Assembly: GCA_023846275.1 (NCBI GenBank)
Contig: CM043875.1
Coordinates: 27,413,470-27,477,469 of the forward strand
Direction: 5' to 3'
DNA length: 64,000 nucleotides
Source: Vanilla planifolia
Taxonomy: Eukaryota > Streptophyta > Magnoliopsida > Asparagales > Orchidaceae
Positions 49,201 through 61,877 of the stretch are shown piece after piece. The notes beneath the pieces were generated by a model that saw only the letters and a program-made list of their open reading frames with translations, did not search any database and had not been told where the DNA came from. Position numbers and translations under genes: made by a program. Numbering within the stretch: the first letter of the stretch is position 1; each line of letters starts with the position of its first letter.

Positions 49201-52200
49201 TTATTAACTTAAAATAGTAATGCACTTAATGTGTCATACGAGTACAATACTTATGTTATATGAGCATATGAATCGATATAATTAATATTCTTCATTATTG
49301 TAAGATAATGATTTATTCATCAGCTTGTACGATTTAGTGTTAGTCATTATTAAGTAGAAAAGACTTGGCAAATGTGGATGCATAGTTGTCATATTACTAT
49401 GATATGTTTATGATATGTGTACGACTATCTTTTTAAGTCAAATCAAACTAATTAACATATGATCATATAAGCATTTAGTATTATATGATTACATCATACA
49501 ATAATTTCTCGAGAGCTCGACTCTTGATAAAAAAAATATATATTGTAGGTGGTAATATATAATTAGAATATACAATTCATTCAAACTAAAAAAATCAACT
49601 ACATTGTACTAATACAATTTGTGTGATTGTTGAGTATAAAATATATATTGAACTAAAGTCCTGCATTATGAATCAACAATATACGATATGAGGATTATCT
49701 CAAACTTAGACAACAAGTTATTTTGAGACAAAAAGCACTATTCATATTATTGGATCATTGGGATGATCTTGATTCAACTTTCATCATTCTAATATCATAT
49801 GGAAAATGTATCTATATGATAAAAGCTTAAATAACTAGTTTAACCATTTCAAAAATACAAATGAAGCCATTGTATCTATCTAAAATGTTGAGTAATAAAG
49901 TTAGAGTATAAATAAAAATATTTTTTTTATAAGAAATAGTTGATGATCATATAATTACACTTTTCATTAAGAAGCTTTGTGTTTAACCCGAAAAATAGAT
50001 TCCTAAAATCATTGATGCTTCGTTTACTATGTAGCATTCACATCATTTTTTCCTTCAATTGAATCAAGCATTAGTTTTACCTATAATTAGTTTCTATGTC
50101 ACTTGTAGATTTGCTTGTGTTGTAGGTTTATATAAAAAGATGTCTTATAAAAGTGTTGTGTAAATACTATAGTTAACTGATTATTTGAGTTTTATTTTTT
50201 AGTGTACTTTTGGTAGGGCTGTTGTTGCAAGCTCAGTGGAGTTGATGTTATTACTAGCTTAGTAAAGCTTGTTTTTGATTTGTGTAGATCAACTATTGTG
50301 ATGGATTTGTGGCCTATCTATCAATTGGGCAAATGATATTTGTTAATGAAAGTTTAGTTGGGTCAACTAGGTGTTGATGTTGATAAATGTTTTAATAAAC
50401 CACTTGAAATTATTAAGCATCTTTTTTATTTGTTATTGTTGGATTGGTTTGATTCTTATATATCAACAATTTTTTTGAAAATTAAAGAAAAAATTTTCTA
50501 TAATAAAAGCCATTGCTTTTGTTATTGTAAAAGTTTTTTTAAATCAACACAATTCATTTTCCACCCCTCTTGTGATTGATAAGTGGCTTTCAAAAAATAG
50601 CTACAACTAGAGGTTTTAGCTTTAACAAAAGAGAAAAATAGGTAAATTAAAGAGAAAGGAAATAAGATAACTCTAGTTAAGAGAATTCTTGAAAGTTGAA
50701 GATTGAGTAGAAAAGGAATTACAATAATTAGGGAGCTATGGTTGGAAAAGATAAACAAAGGATTAACAAATAATAATGCTATAGTCAAAGGGAAAGTTGT
50801 TGAAATCTTGAGAAGGAATAAAAAAATAGATTCTAGCTACTATTAACATAATGAGAAGTATTAGGATACTATTTTTATTTGTTTTGCATAACTTTAGCCA
50901 CAAAGTTCATCTCAACATGTTAAGTTTGAGAAATTACATATTAAGTTTTTTTTTATTTAACTAAAGATAGAGATTTTAAATTATCTTAATTTTTTTATAA
51001 CAGAGGATTGATTAAAAATATAAGAAATTTATTTACATTAAATTTAGAATAATATTAAATGTTAAAATAAAGGGATTGTCTTGTTCTGGCATTCATCTAG
51101 AACTAGATGTATCAAACATTAGAGTCAACATATGGTGCATTAATGTCATGCATATCATATGCCAAGTCAACAGATGGTTTGTGATTTGAATCGAAGTATC
51201 CAATGGGTTGGTCTGATCAGTTATAAATTCAAAAATTTGAGAATTTTGTAAAATAAGCAAATATCATTAAAAATGAGTTAAAAAATATGATTTTTGGTAT
51301 TTTGAGCAAAATAAGAATTATCAAACACATTTTTAACTTCAAAATGATTATATTATGATGGTTTTTGCATAATTTTCTTTATTTAAGAAATCAAAGAAAA
51401 TTTAAGAACAAAAAAAGTGAAATAATTGAGAAATAAAAAGTTAAATTTAAACAAACTATAATATAACTATGACATTAAATTTTGATGTAGGTGACCATGA
51501 ACCTTGTGTTGCATTTGTTTATTGTTTATGCTTGTAATTTAAGAGTTTTAGAAGCTAGATTTTATGAATTTATAGTATATATGGCGAATCTATTTTATTT
51601 CTCACATAATAAATATTTATTTATCATTCTTATTATAGTTATACAAGTCTCATGTTACAAATGCATAATTTGTATGTCAATTAGCATGTGAAATGAGAAT
51701 TTCATAAACTTTGGGAATGACAAAAGACATGAAAAAATCATAAAAGTGATCAAAAGTAAAATCTATAATTATTGTTAAAGGGTGGAGATTTTTATTATGG
51801 GAAGAGGAATTGGATTCCTATGGTTTTGAGATAGCAAGGAGACTTATAAAATGCATAACCTTAAGGGGAAATTTCTAGAAGGGTATAAGCCATTGGTGAG
51901 AGAATTGTTCTTTCGAATTTAACTTAGTGAAAAATTCTAAAATCCTTTTAAACATAAAAAGGTCAAGGGACCAAAATAATAAAAAAAAAGTTGAATTATA
52001 AAGGGATTCTTAATTGCATAAGCATGTGTATTTCAATATTATACATTTTTACATTTTTATCTCCATGCTTATGCAATGCAAATTGGACCCAACATGTGAC
52101 ATTATCCAATTATGTGATGACTTGCATGTATAAGCAATTGCCTATTGAGGTTATGTTAGTGGTTTAACATTTCTTTGGTATTAATAATTATAAGTGATAA

Positions 52201-53940
52201 TGATACACTAATAGAATTTTGGAAGAGAATTGAATGTAGTTTGTAATCTATTGTTTTTTTTTTTAAAACAATCTTGTATTATGCTTAAATGAGGAGGATT
52301 AAACTATTGCAATAGCTAATCCATTATGAAACATGATATTATTTGCTTTACTTTTGAAATAGAAATTATTATCTTTTGAAATATTTTAATAACTTTAGAA
52401 ATGATATTTTATTCTACTTTTTTTTCTACAAATTTGAGAAAATACTTGGTTTAAATATATGGTTTTATTTTGCTACAATGAAAAGGTTTATTTTTTAAAA
52501 AATAAGGAAAACAAAAAAGCATTTTCAAATAATAAAGAAAAAATTTATTATGCATCATGATTTTTCAAATTAATAAAGGAAGCATTATTTTAATTACAAT
52601 GAAGAAGGAGAATTTTAAGTATAGATTTTTGCTATTTATCATATTATATATACAAATAAATAGTTAGGACCTTATACTAATATAGGTTATTCACTTTTAT
52701 ATTTCTCTACTTAAAAGCTTAGTAGTAGCCATTTAGGCAACTTCTTCTAGGCCAAGCCTTTTAAGGCTAAACTCCATATCCTATTTAATCCCAAGCACTA
52801 CAACGTAGGTTGTAGCAAGGGTTTGAGATGGGAGTTGGTTAAGGTTTACAAATGAAGGCGACAATTAGAGTTTGAGAGTGAAGGTGGCGAATAAGTATGA
52901 TGAAGTAGGTTAGGATTTAATGCAATGCAAAGATAGGCTAGTCATGAGGTTGAGTAAGAAGTCGTCATGTTTGGAGAAGCTGTATCCAAAGATAGAGACA
53001 AAAAAGAAAAAGAAAAGGAGAATAGGGTGAGGGGGACAAATTGGTCCCCATGCTAAACTTAAAAAAGAAAGGTCAAGCCCTTTCTTGCTTACAAAACTTT
53101 CATCATCCAATGCATTAAGTTATTCTAATTCATTCATTACATAGTTATACAAAAATTCACTATGCCAATTCAAATTTAAAAATGTTAAAGAGAATGGCAG
53201 AGTGAACAATTCATAACCCTCTTAAAAGTTTGACTTTAAATTTAAATTAGAATTACACAAAAGAAAGGAAGGATTAATTATGCCTCTTCAATGGTGTCAT
53301 TTCGAGTCCAAAACAGGTTGTATTTGTTAACTTGCTTCTTGATGCATTTGATATAGTTTTTAGTAGTTCTTGTCATGTTTTTTATGGTTCACCTTAATTG
53401 TTTTGCACAAGCAACTTTGGCAAGAACATTTTGTCTCTTGAAGCCCTTGCTTATAAATTAGTTCAAATACTTTGAGTAACTTGGTTCTTGTTATGATATG
53501 TTCATTTGAGTCCATATTGAATATGCATTAGCTCCACTCCATCAAGAGAAAATTTGCTATAGGGTTAAATGTTACTCTACTATGTTGGATGCTATTTTTT
53601 CCAAATTCTCTTTTGTTAGCCATTTGTCTTCAAATGGTGACTACTCTTTTCAATATACTAAGAACTATAAGAAATAACATAGCTTGTAGAGATTTCATCA
53701 ATCAAGATAGTATCTATCTCAAAACACTTGTGAATTGTGTAATGGGATTCATTTATCAATATTGTCACCTAAAGAAAAGTTAGCTTGCAAATTTGTATCA
53801 CACAAAAACTCTCTAAGAAAAAATATTTTAATGATAAATACATTGCTAATAAATATGTTATGTGATGAACCTAAAAAATATGTATTAATATTTGCTTCAT
53901 AATAATTTTAAATGAACTATGCAACCTTTCATGTAATTTT
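46291..53940. other. AT-rich gene desert, probable old retroelement debris
   Basis: No conserved coding sequence was recognised. Near 47000-49560 the words CATATGAT, CATACTTGTATGA and similar recur often, and comparable wording returns at about 62000-62800, suggesting a shared old repeat family. A C-rich 'AATTCATTTTCCACCCCTCTTG' type stretch at about 50553-50575 resembles copia LTR ends but could not be confirmed. Confidence 0.4.
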
Positions 53941-54540
53941 TCATATTTTTTGAGATATATCTCTTAGGACAAATATGAATTAACATATGGTTTCCTTTAT
54001 TAAACTTGCTTGGTGGTCTAGTCTAATTTATTGACTTAAAATATTTTGAATTACTAGACTTAATGTGTTGTTTAACTATCTTATGCATGGAATTAGCAAA
54101 TAAAAATGCAAATTTAATATGTAGATTAGCAAGGATGTCCACAAAGTCCATTGGTGGTTTGGGATTTTGGGCATTAGCGACTTCAAAGGTTGTCATCATT
54201 ATTTTCATGAAAACTCTCCTATTATTGGCAAACTATCTTCTGGTAAAGCGCATATCCCAATTCCCTATGTTCTTCCCAACTAAACATTGTAATAAGTTAC
54301 TTATTATTTCATTTACTACTTTTTTCTACCCATCAATTTGTGAATAAAAGATAAAATAAAATTTGAGCATAATCAAAATAATTTCCAAAGAGTTTTAAAT
54401 AGGTGGTATAAATTTTACATATCTATCAAAAGTAGAAGGAATACCATGTAATTTAGCCATTTTGAAAAATAATTTAGCTATATGCAAGACATCGTTTGTT
54501 TTTGGAAATGAATTAAAAGGTGACCATTCGGAGGACTTAT
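53940..54540 (-). mobile_element. Decayed Ty3/gypsy integrase fragment
   Basis: On the minus strand, about 54350-54240 encodes SQIDG, a stop, KKVVNEIISNLLQCLVGK and NIGNWDM. This matches the gypsy integrase block 'PQTDGQTEVVNR.L.NLLRCLVG....WD'. Just upstream (about 54450) KLHGIPSTFDRYVKF matches 'RLHGVP..I.SDRD.KF'. Downstream (54170-53960) come DFVDILANLHIKFA and, in another frame, a segment like 'F..GDYVMV.IRPERFP'. Stops and frameshifts show it is dead. No LTRs or RT were recognised next to it. Confidence 0.7.
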
Positions 54541-56265
54541 TAACTACTACAAGGATGATTTATGATGTCATTGATTAAAGAGTGTCATTATAGAGAAACT
54601 ATTATAAGTCTTCTCATCTTTCACCTTTCTCTTTTATCATCACTAAATCGTTAAGGGAACTAATCAAACTTGTAAAAGTTCTGCCTTAAGTTGATGGTAC
54701 TAGAGATTATTGTGTTTGTGAGAGCATTCAACCAATCAAGAGAGCAACCTTTATTGAGTGGCCAAAAAAGAAAATTGCCATTCTGATAAGTACTTTTCTT
54801 ATATATGAATTAATTCTATTATAATTTTCATTACACATTCTTCATTTATTTTCAACTTCATATTTTGACTAAGTTAGAAAAAGTAATTGCTTAATAATAT
54901 TAATAAGTGACTATCCATCATCTCAAATATGAGATTATATATCCATAAAATCAACATATTATTGAAGAAACTATTTGATCTATTTATGAGGTGTTTTCAT
55001 CTTGAACTTTTGATAGCAAATTTTGTTTATAAAATGCGACAACTAAAATTAAAGCTTGAGAATGACAAAGAACTATGAATGAAAAAAAAGGAGAAGAGAG
55101 CCCAAGCGATCGGGCATGCGCAAGTTTCTAGAGCACCATGCCTTCCTGCGTATATAGTTCACTGTCTTTTGCACTAATGACAATTTTTATCATTTTGTCT
55201 CTTCCTTTTTTTTCACATTTTTTGATTTCTTATTAATTTAATGAATATATAATTGAGCTTTTTATCATTATTTTAATATTTTACCTAACTTTGGCTTTAT
55301 TTAGTAAAAATTAATTAACTAGCCAACAAATCTCCATATTAAATATAATTGAGATTCAATATATTTATATTATAAGTTAAATTTACAATAAGTTCTTTAA
55401 TATACAATTAATGTGACTATTATTATAAACTTTAGCTTTCCGATTATTAATGTGACTATTATTATAAACTGTGCAATTTGGAAGGCATGGTAAATCACAT
55501 TAGCAACCTTTATATTCAACATGACAATTGAGATAGTGATGGATAATGTAATAAGATGCTCATTTGAGAGAGAAATCATTAATCAAGGAAAGATAAGCTT
55601 TGGTTACTATAAATTGGCCAAAGTTTTGAAACCCTAATGTATTTTCTATTCATAATTTTATAACCTTTGAATATTGGATATCTATATAAAGAAATATTGG
55701 ACACAATTTAGATCCTTAATTGATAAAATTTTCTTAATACTAAGAAGTTTAGTAATTGCACAACCATGTAAAAAACAAGGGCAAATTTCAATCAGAGGAT
55801 GGGATGTTCTAATTTTTGTGGACATTTGGTATTGTCTCTATCAGCAGTCAAAATCCCTTGATGTTGCATAAGATTCCCACTTGCCTTATCTCTTACCTCA
55901 CACCCATTTCATTGTCAAAGGATATTATTTGATATAGTTAACTTTTGCTCATCATAGCAAACAAAGCCTCCCCTTTCGTGCTACATTGGAAGGCTGGATA
56001 TAGAACAGTTTTATGATGTATCAACAATGTTTCTTCACATGCTATGTCATGGCCTTAAGGGAACTTGGAAGTATGTGACATTCTAAAGTTGGGGTGCCCA
56101 ATGCTTATATGAAAACTATAGCAGCTTTTTCTATTAGAACGTTGCTTAGTTAATTGGTTATATAGGCTGTGTAGTTCAAGCACAGGTGAATAAAGTCCCT
56201 CACAGCAAAAAATGGACAAGGAAGCCAAAGTAAAGCATTTACAGCAAAATTCTAAAACACTTGAG
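54541..56265. other. AT-rich sequence upstream of the integrase remnant
   Basis: About 54541-54770 may be the earlier part of the same integrase on the minus strand, but it is too decayed to align. Two 25-base copies of ATTAATGTGACTATTATTATAAACT lie at 55407-55431 and 55446-55470. Nothing else was recognised. Confidence 0.4.
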
Positions 56266-56267
56266 TT

Positions 56268-56392
56268 TTTTTTAGTTTTAGATTATACCCAGTGCGGGCA
56301 CCCCACAAGGCTTAGGAAAGCCATGCCTTTTCATAAGAAAAAAGAGTTTTTAAACCCTTGCTTGAAAGGGTAACCACTACACCAAAGAAAGA
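56268..56392 (-). mobile_element. Candidate tRNA-derived SINE
   Basis: On the minus strand it begins near TTTCTTTGGTGTAGTGGTTACC; TGGTGTAGTGGTTA (56384-56371) fits a Pol III A box (TRGYNNARNGG). It is followed by a weaker B-box-like GGGTTTAAAAACT (56356-56344). The body contains GGCATGGCTTTCCTAAGCC and TGGGGTGCCCGCACTGGG, the kind of tRNA-unrelated 3' segment seen in plant Au-like SINEs. The end is A-rich (AAACTAAAAAAAACTC). The spacing between boxes is shorter than usual and target duplications were not defined. Confidence 0.45.
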
Positions 56393-56990
56393 AAAAAGAG
56401 ATGGCTTCTGGGTGGAGGTGGAAGGGGAAGGAAAAGAGAAGAGAAAACTAAACAAGCTATGAGGATTCAAGCTGGCAAGATCCTTAGTTTGATTAGCTTT
56501 TGTTGTTAAAAATTTTCATCTCTTGCATCCGACCAAGACTCATGGGAGCAACAAAGCAAGTGAATCATTTGATTATTTTCAAGCTTTTGTATGATTGCTA
56601 ACACCAACTAAATAATCTGCTTGGACTTAGTTTGAAGCTTATGATATGATTTGTTATATTCGTAATTTACTTCTTAAAAATGATTTTTTTGTAAGATACG
56701 AGATCTTAAAGAAAACAAGATTTAACTGCTTCTCACTTGCATTTTCAAGAAAAACAGGATGCAATATTCTTGTAGATTATTCAAATTCAAATATTGCTAA
56801 CTGTACTGTCTTTCAAATAAAAAAAGTTACACCCAAATTTTTCCTCATTAGTAATCAAAAAAAGGAAAGTGACTCTCAATAATAAACTTCATTAATACTT
56901 GTTTATTATTTTTTTCAATCAAATGAGTTCATTTATAGCATAAAGATGTAAAGTGTGGACATTTAACTACTGATGATTAATAAAAGTTAT
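56393..56990. other. AT-rich spacer
   Basis: No coding or structured feature was recognised between the SINE-like unit and the compositionally distinct island that follows. Confidence 0.4.
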
Positions 56991-57673
56991 CATCAAAGCT
57001 GCAGACGTTACAAGCATGGGAATAATAATCAGAGATTGGCCGCGTGCTCTCCATAATGGGGGATTAAAATAAAGAGAATAGAAATAAACAATTCAAGAAG
57101 GCAAAGAACCATTTCCTACTCTTTTGTTCCTTTCCCAATCCATCCCTTTCTTATCTTATTCAAATCTGAAAAGAAGCTTTTGCATATAAGGAGATGGCCC
57201 TCCTCCCTCCCCTCTTTGTTTTCCCCTCCATCCTTCGTATTGCCATCAAGCTGCAGGAATCTGCATCGTTTGGAGGAATTGGAGGACAGGATATGCCTCC
57301 CCTGTTTGTCTTCTTTCTTCTTGTAGGGCCATATTCCTTGGCTCCTGAACCCTCTTCGCTCTACACTCTTCCTCTGCTGTGAAGCCAATGTGAACTGACA
57401 AGAACAAAGGGACCTTTTAATGGCTCATGAGCTTTCTCCCTGCCTTTTGTTTCTTTTTCTTCACCTCCCCACTCTTCTTCTCGGTGAAGTTTCAGTGTGG
57501 ACAGAAAGCTAGTCCCCTGGATGCTGATTCCACTTTGGTTTTCAGATATTTGTTTTTCTTTTTCACAAAGTTTCGCTGGGGATTAACCATGTATTTGCTT
57601 TTATGGTATCAATTGACAAACAATGTGAATGAACTTCCAAATTCCCTCAAAAACAAAAAAAAAAAAAAAAAAA
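56990..57673 (+). other. Higher-GC, CT-rich island ending in a 19-base poly(A)
   Basis: This stretch stands out from its AT-rich surroundings. It has a TATA-like CATATAAGG near 57182-57190, followed by CT-rich sequence like a plant 5' leader (CCCTCCTCCCTCCCCTC). More complex sequence follows, and at 57655-57673 a run of 19 A. Several short frames cross it but none encodes a recognisable domain. It could be a leader exon of an unrecognised transcript, a non-coding RNA gene, or a retroposed transcript. Confidence 0.35.
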
Positions 57674-60600
57674 TCTAAATTTAACTAATTTGGTTAATCT
57701 CTAGGATTTTGATTTTTCATGATTTATTAAAAGTAAAATGCTTAACACCGTTCATTATTTTATTAGTCTACAGCAAATTCAGTCCATTATCTATCATTGT
57801 CATCAATTATAGTCTCATAGTCCCTACTAATTACTGTTATTGTTGTCTATTGCTTTGCATTTTGTTTTTTTTGTCAAAAAAAAACTAAGATGATAATTCA
57901 TAATGATTATAGAAAATGTTAAAAAAACGAAATGAATATTCACAATAGCAAAATAATATGTGATGGTAACATTTAAAAATCATCAAAATTAAATAAAAAA
58001 ACCAAATAACCTCTCAGTATTTTGTTCTTTCTACCTAACCTTAAGAAAATCAACTTGTATTTTAATTTTTTTTTTTGTGTTGTAAAGGGTTTGAGTAAAA
58101 AAAACATTCAATTTGTCTATAATGCATTTTTTGAACTCTCGTTAAAATGTTTTAGAAATTTGAGCCGTGAACAATATAGATCTCTAGAAAGAGAACCATT
58201 CTTTTAATATTCAGGAACACTGTATAGCCACTAAAAGTAGTGTTGTTATTTTGCGTGGGAGGATGGCCATGTGGAAATGGCAATCGCCTTCTGCTAGATG
58301 GATTGAAAGAGATGCGCACCTTGTCTTTTTAACTAGCAAGACTTGCATTTGAGCACATCTGTTGGATTATTGGCACCATTGCCTGATGTTGAACTTATGG
58401 TTCATGCATCACAGGACTTTATGTATCCGTAATAGTAGAACCACAAATGTGTTGGAAATCTTGAAGCTTAGCCTTCTATTATTCCTTATGTTGAAGCTCC
58501 TTTTTTGCCTTGAAAGATAAATTAACAAAAAGTACCACTAAGGGAAAAGTTTAATTATTGGCATCATCTAAATCACTGCTTATGTAATCAAAATTATTCA
58601 TGTGACCAAGGCCCCTTTGTTTTGTTTTAATAAAAAAAAAATGGGCTTGTTGGCCTTCCTTATGAGATCTCTTCATCCTAATAATCATGCTTAAGGTTTG
58701 TTGAGTAGCTGTGATTTATTAGCTTAATGTTTTGGGATCCTTTTAAAGTCATAATCATGATCCTAAATTATGATTTTATTGTTTGTATTTAACTTTGATA
58801 ATACATTACCAAATCTGGGATAGAATAGGATGTGCCATCAAGTTGATTGCATAATGAAACTCAATTGACTTAATTCAACTTGAATTTATGGCCAATTTGA
58901 AGCTCAAACTTATTAAAGAAATGCTTTGAAGTCATGTTTAAAATGTTTTAGAGTACTTATTAGGACAAACAGATTATTTAAATCATTTATGGATATGTCA
59001 AAAGCATCATAAATATTCATGGATGCTTTTAAGTGGTATCACTTTGTTAGGAGATAGATGAGGTGCCACTAAAGTAAAAATAGACTTCTAAAAAAAAGTA
59101 AAATAAAATAGAAATCTATTTTATTTGAGTTTAAATAAGTTGTTAAGTTATAATTCTTCTTTATAAACATTTGTATTTAATTCCACACATCTATGTGCAA
59201 TTCCTTCATTTGCATCTCTACAAATGCCTAACTTTGCATCCTTGCACTAGCCTTTGCGCACACCTACATGTGTGCTTATTTATGCATCTTCGTACCAACT
59301 TCTTTATACCTGACTTTACACCTGCAAAATGAACAATTGTTGGGCATCCATGTCACATCCTAGTTTTACTATGTAAAGTATTGATCTTTCTTGAGTCATC
59401 TCATTCCTACCTTAGCAAGTTTTGTCCTTAAAAGTGCATTTATATCTTCAGAATAAGACGTCTCACGTATATACCAAGATTTACCCTTAGTAGTCAATGG
59501 GAGGATAATTCTTTTTTACACCTTTTAGCAACCTTGTTAGAAGGCAAGCAATGCAACATGAGTCCTCTTCGAGATATCATTCAACATTTTCTCCACACCT
59601 CTCTTTGGGTGCTACAAGTCCACCATGCTTTTGCATGATTCATTTTTGAACCACACCAACAACAATATCATAAGTTCATGATGTATACCATGTATTTACA
59701 TCGAAAAAGTATATTTATTAATCCTTAGAACATTGTTCAATATGATCCCAATATTATGGAAGTTTAGCCTAACTTGAGTTATGAAGAGAAGTTAGAGAGA
59801 ATTATGAAAGAAAAAGAAGAAATTAAGGAAGAAGAATATTCCTATGGTGAAGGAATTATGGTCCAACCAAACTAAAAAAAAGACACATGAGAGACAAAGG
59901 AGGAGATAATTGAAAGATACCTTGAGTTATTCTAAACTGAGTATGAAATTTTTATAAGAGAGAGAGAATTTGTAACATCATAAACTCCTATATCAAATAT
60001 ATTTGGTTGTAATATTTTGAATTTTTATTTGAAATAATGTGATGAATGAATACAATTTTGAAAGTACAAAGAATATTGATTCTTATATGTAATATATATA
60101 GTTAAATAAGAGAATTTAATAAAAGTTAAAATCACATAATTACTTTATATCTCTTAATCATGTAAGGAGAGAGAGAGAGAGATCTTAGAAGGTTCTCAAG
60201 TTCCCATGGCCAACTAAGTTTGTAAAGGGAAAAGCAGAGGAAGCTTGAGATCTTGAGAAAGAGATCATTTGTTGGGGAGATTTAGAAGGGAAAACTATCA
60301 ATTAGCTAGCAAATAGTTCTCCTTTCTAATTTGGGGAGTTGGTGGAAGCAAAAGTTGTATGCATGATAAGAGTGTTCACGAGAGGATAACATCGATAAAA
60401 TGTAACAATGGATTTATTGAAAAGTAAAGGTATAATCTCTATAGAAAAGAAAATCAACATATACTCAAACTCATAAATCTAGGTAGTGGTTCAATGATCA
60501 AACAATTTAATAAAAATAAAGAATAAGATAAATTCATTATTGGACACTAATTTAATAGTCCAATAGTTGTTTAATGGATATTGGATGGTTTGATGAAGGG

Positions 60601-61500
60601 TGATCTTATTGTTTGACAATGTAGTATAAGTTAAGTGAAGGGTTGATCAATAGTTTGTGAATTTTAGCAAAAAGGTCTAAAGCATCTGTTGGACTCCTAT
60701 TGCATGGTTTGAATAATATCCAGTAAGGATCAGATAGTCTTACAAAGTGGGACAAATGGTCCATGGGGGCTTAGAGAGTGATGAACAAGGAGTTGATAGA
60801 TATGCTATAGACATTTGACATCCATAGATGGTCATCAGATAATCTAATTGAAGTAGAAAGATTGTTTAATAGAAATCTTAGAGCAATAAAAAAGTGAATT
60901 AGGTGCATATTAGACAATAAAACTTGTTAAGCCTAAATGTGTATGCACAACTCTTCTAAAATTTATATCGACATTATTGCATATTTATAAGTGTGCATGC
61001 TTGATGTATTGATGTTTGATAAATATAGCTTTGAAGTAATCATTTTAGCATCTTTATTAGTTTATATATATGATGTGACATTGTGTTTTAGAATTGACTA
61101 ATTTATATGTATTACGATGTTATATTGCTTCACATGTGGTACATGAAATATAATGCGATATATGAATAATGTAATATAGATGATAATGATATTTTATTTA
61201 TACATGATAATGTGTGAATCATTTAATTCTTGCATGCATAGATATATAAATTGTTATTCAGTTTATATATAATAACATATGAAATATAAATAAAGGCAAT
61301 AACAAGTCTTGCTATATAGGAGGGTGTCTTGTGTAGATCCCATGCTTTGTGAGATTTGATGCTAATAGTATTAAACATTTTATCTACTAATCATTTGTGA
61401 AAGATGTTAAAGAATAGAGATTAAATGCTGAAGAATTGACAAGATGGAGCAAACCATATGTGAAAAAAAGTTAAGCATTGATGGTGGTATTTCTCAATTA
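57674..61500. other. AT-rich gene desert
   Basis: No gene was recognised. A GAGA run lies at about 60168-60182. The stretch 60460-60960 repeats words such as 'AATAGT', 'TTGGA' and 'TCAGATA' and has the look of an old LTR, without a matching partner. Confidence 0.4.
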
Positions 61501-61877
61501 CATAGCTTAGTTTTCAAACCATGAAACCAATGAATTCAACTATAGATGGAGTGGCTACCCATATATAGGTCATCAAATATTATTCTAATTGGTTAGAATG
61601 TTAATCCTTCAATTATTACTCTATGAGACATATGATTTTATACATTTTAACTCATGCATATTCTTGAATTATTATTCTTCTCATTAGTAACATAACTTGT
61701 CTTTCAAATCATGGAGCCAATGGATTTAACTTTAGATGAAGTGACTACCCATATATAACTCATTAAATATTATTAATTGGTTAGAATGTTAATCATTCAC
61801 TTATTATTCTATGACACACAAAACTATATAATTTTAACTCATATATATTCTTGAATTATCATTCTTCTCATTAGTTA
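61501..61877. repeat. Two-copy tandem duplication, 190 bp period
   Basis: Copy 1 (61501-61690) and copy 2 (61691-61877) align over their whole length. They start with CATAGCTTAG/CATAACTTGT plus TTTCAAA, share 'GGCTACCCATATATA' and 'GACTACCCATATATA', and both end TTCTTCTCATTAGT. The divergence is moderate. It does not continue on either side. Confidence 0.85.

Noticed and set aside
57131..57153. Resemblance to miR482/2118 (TTTCCCAATCCATCCCTTTC)
   Set aside because: Four mismatches to the rice form as remembered, and no nearby star-strand complement that would fold a precursor hairpin.
57116..57388. 90-codon minus-strand frame in the 57 kb island
   Set aside because: Lys/Gly/Arg-rich translation of a CT-rich strand with no recognisable domain.
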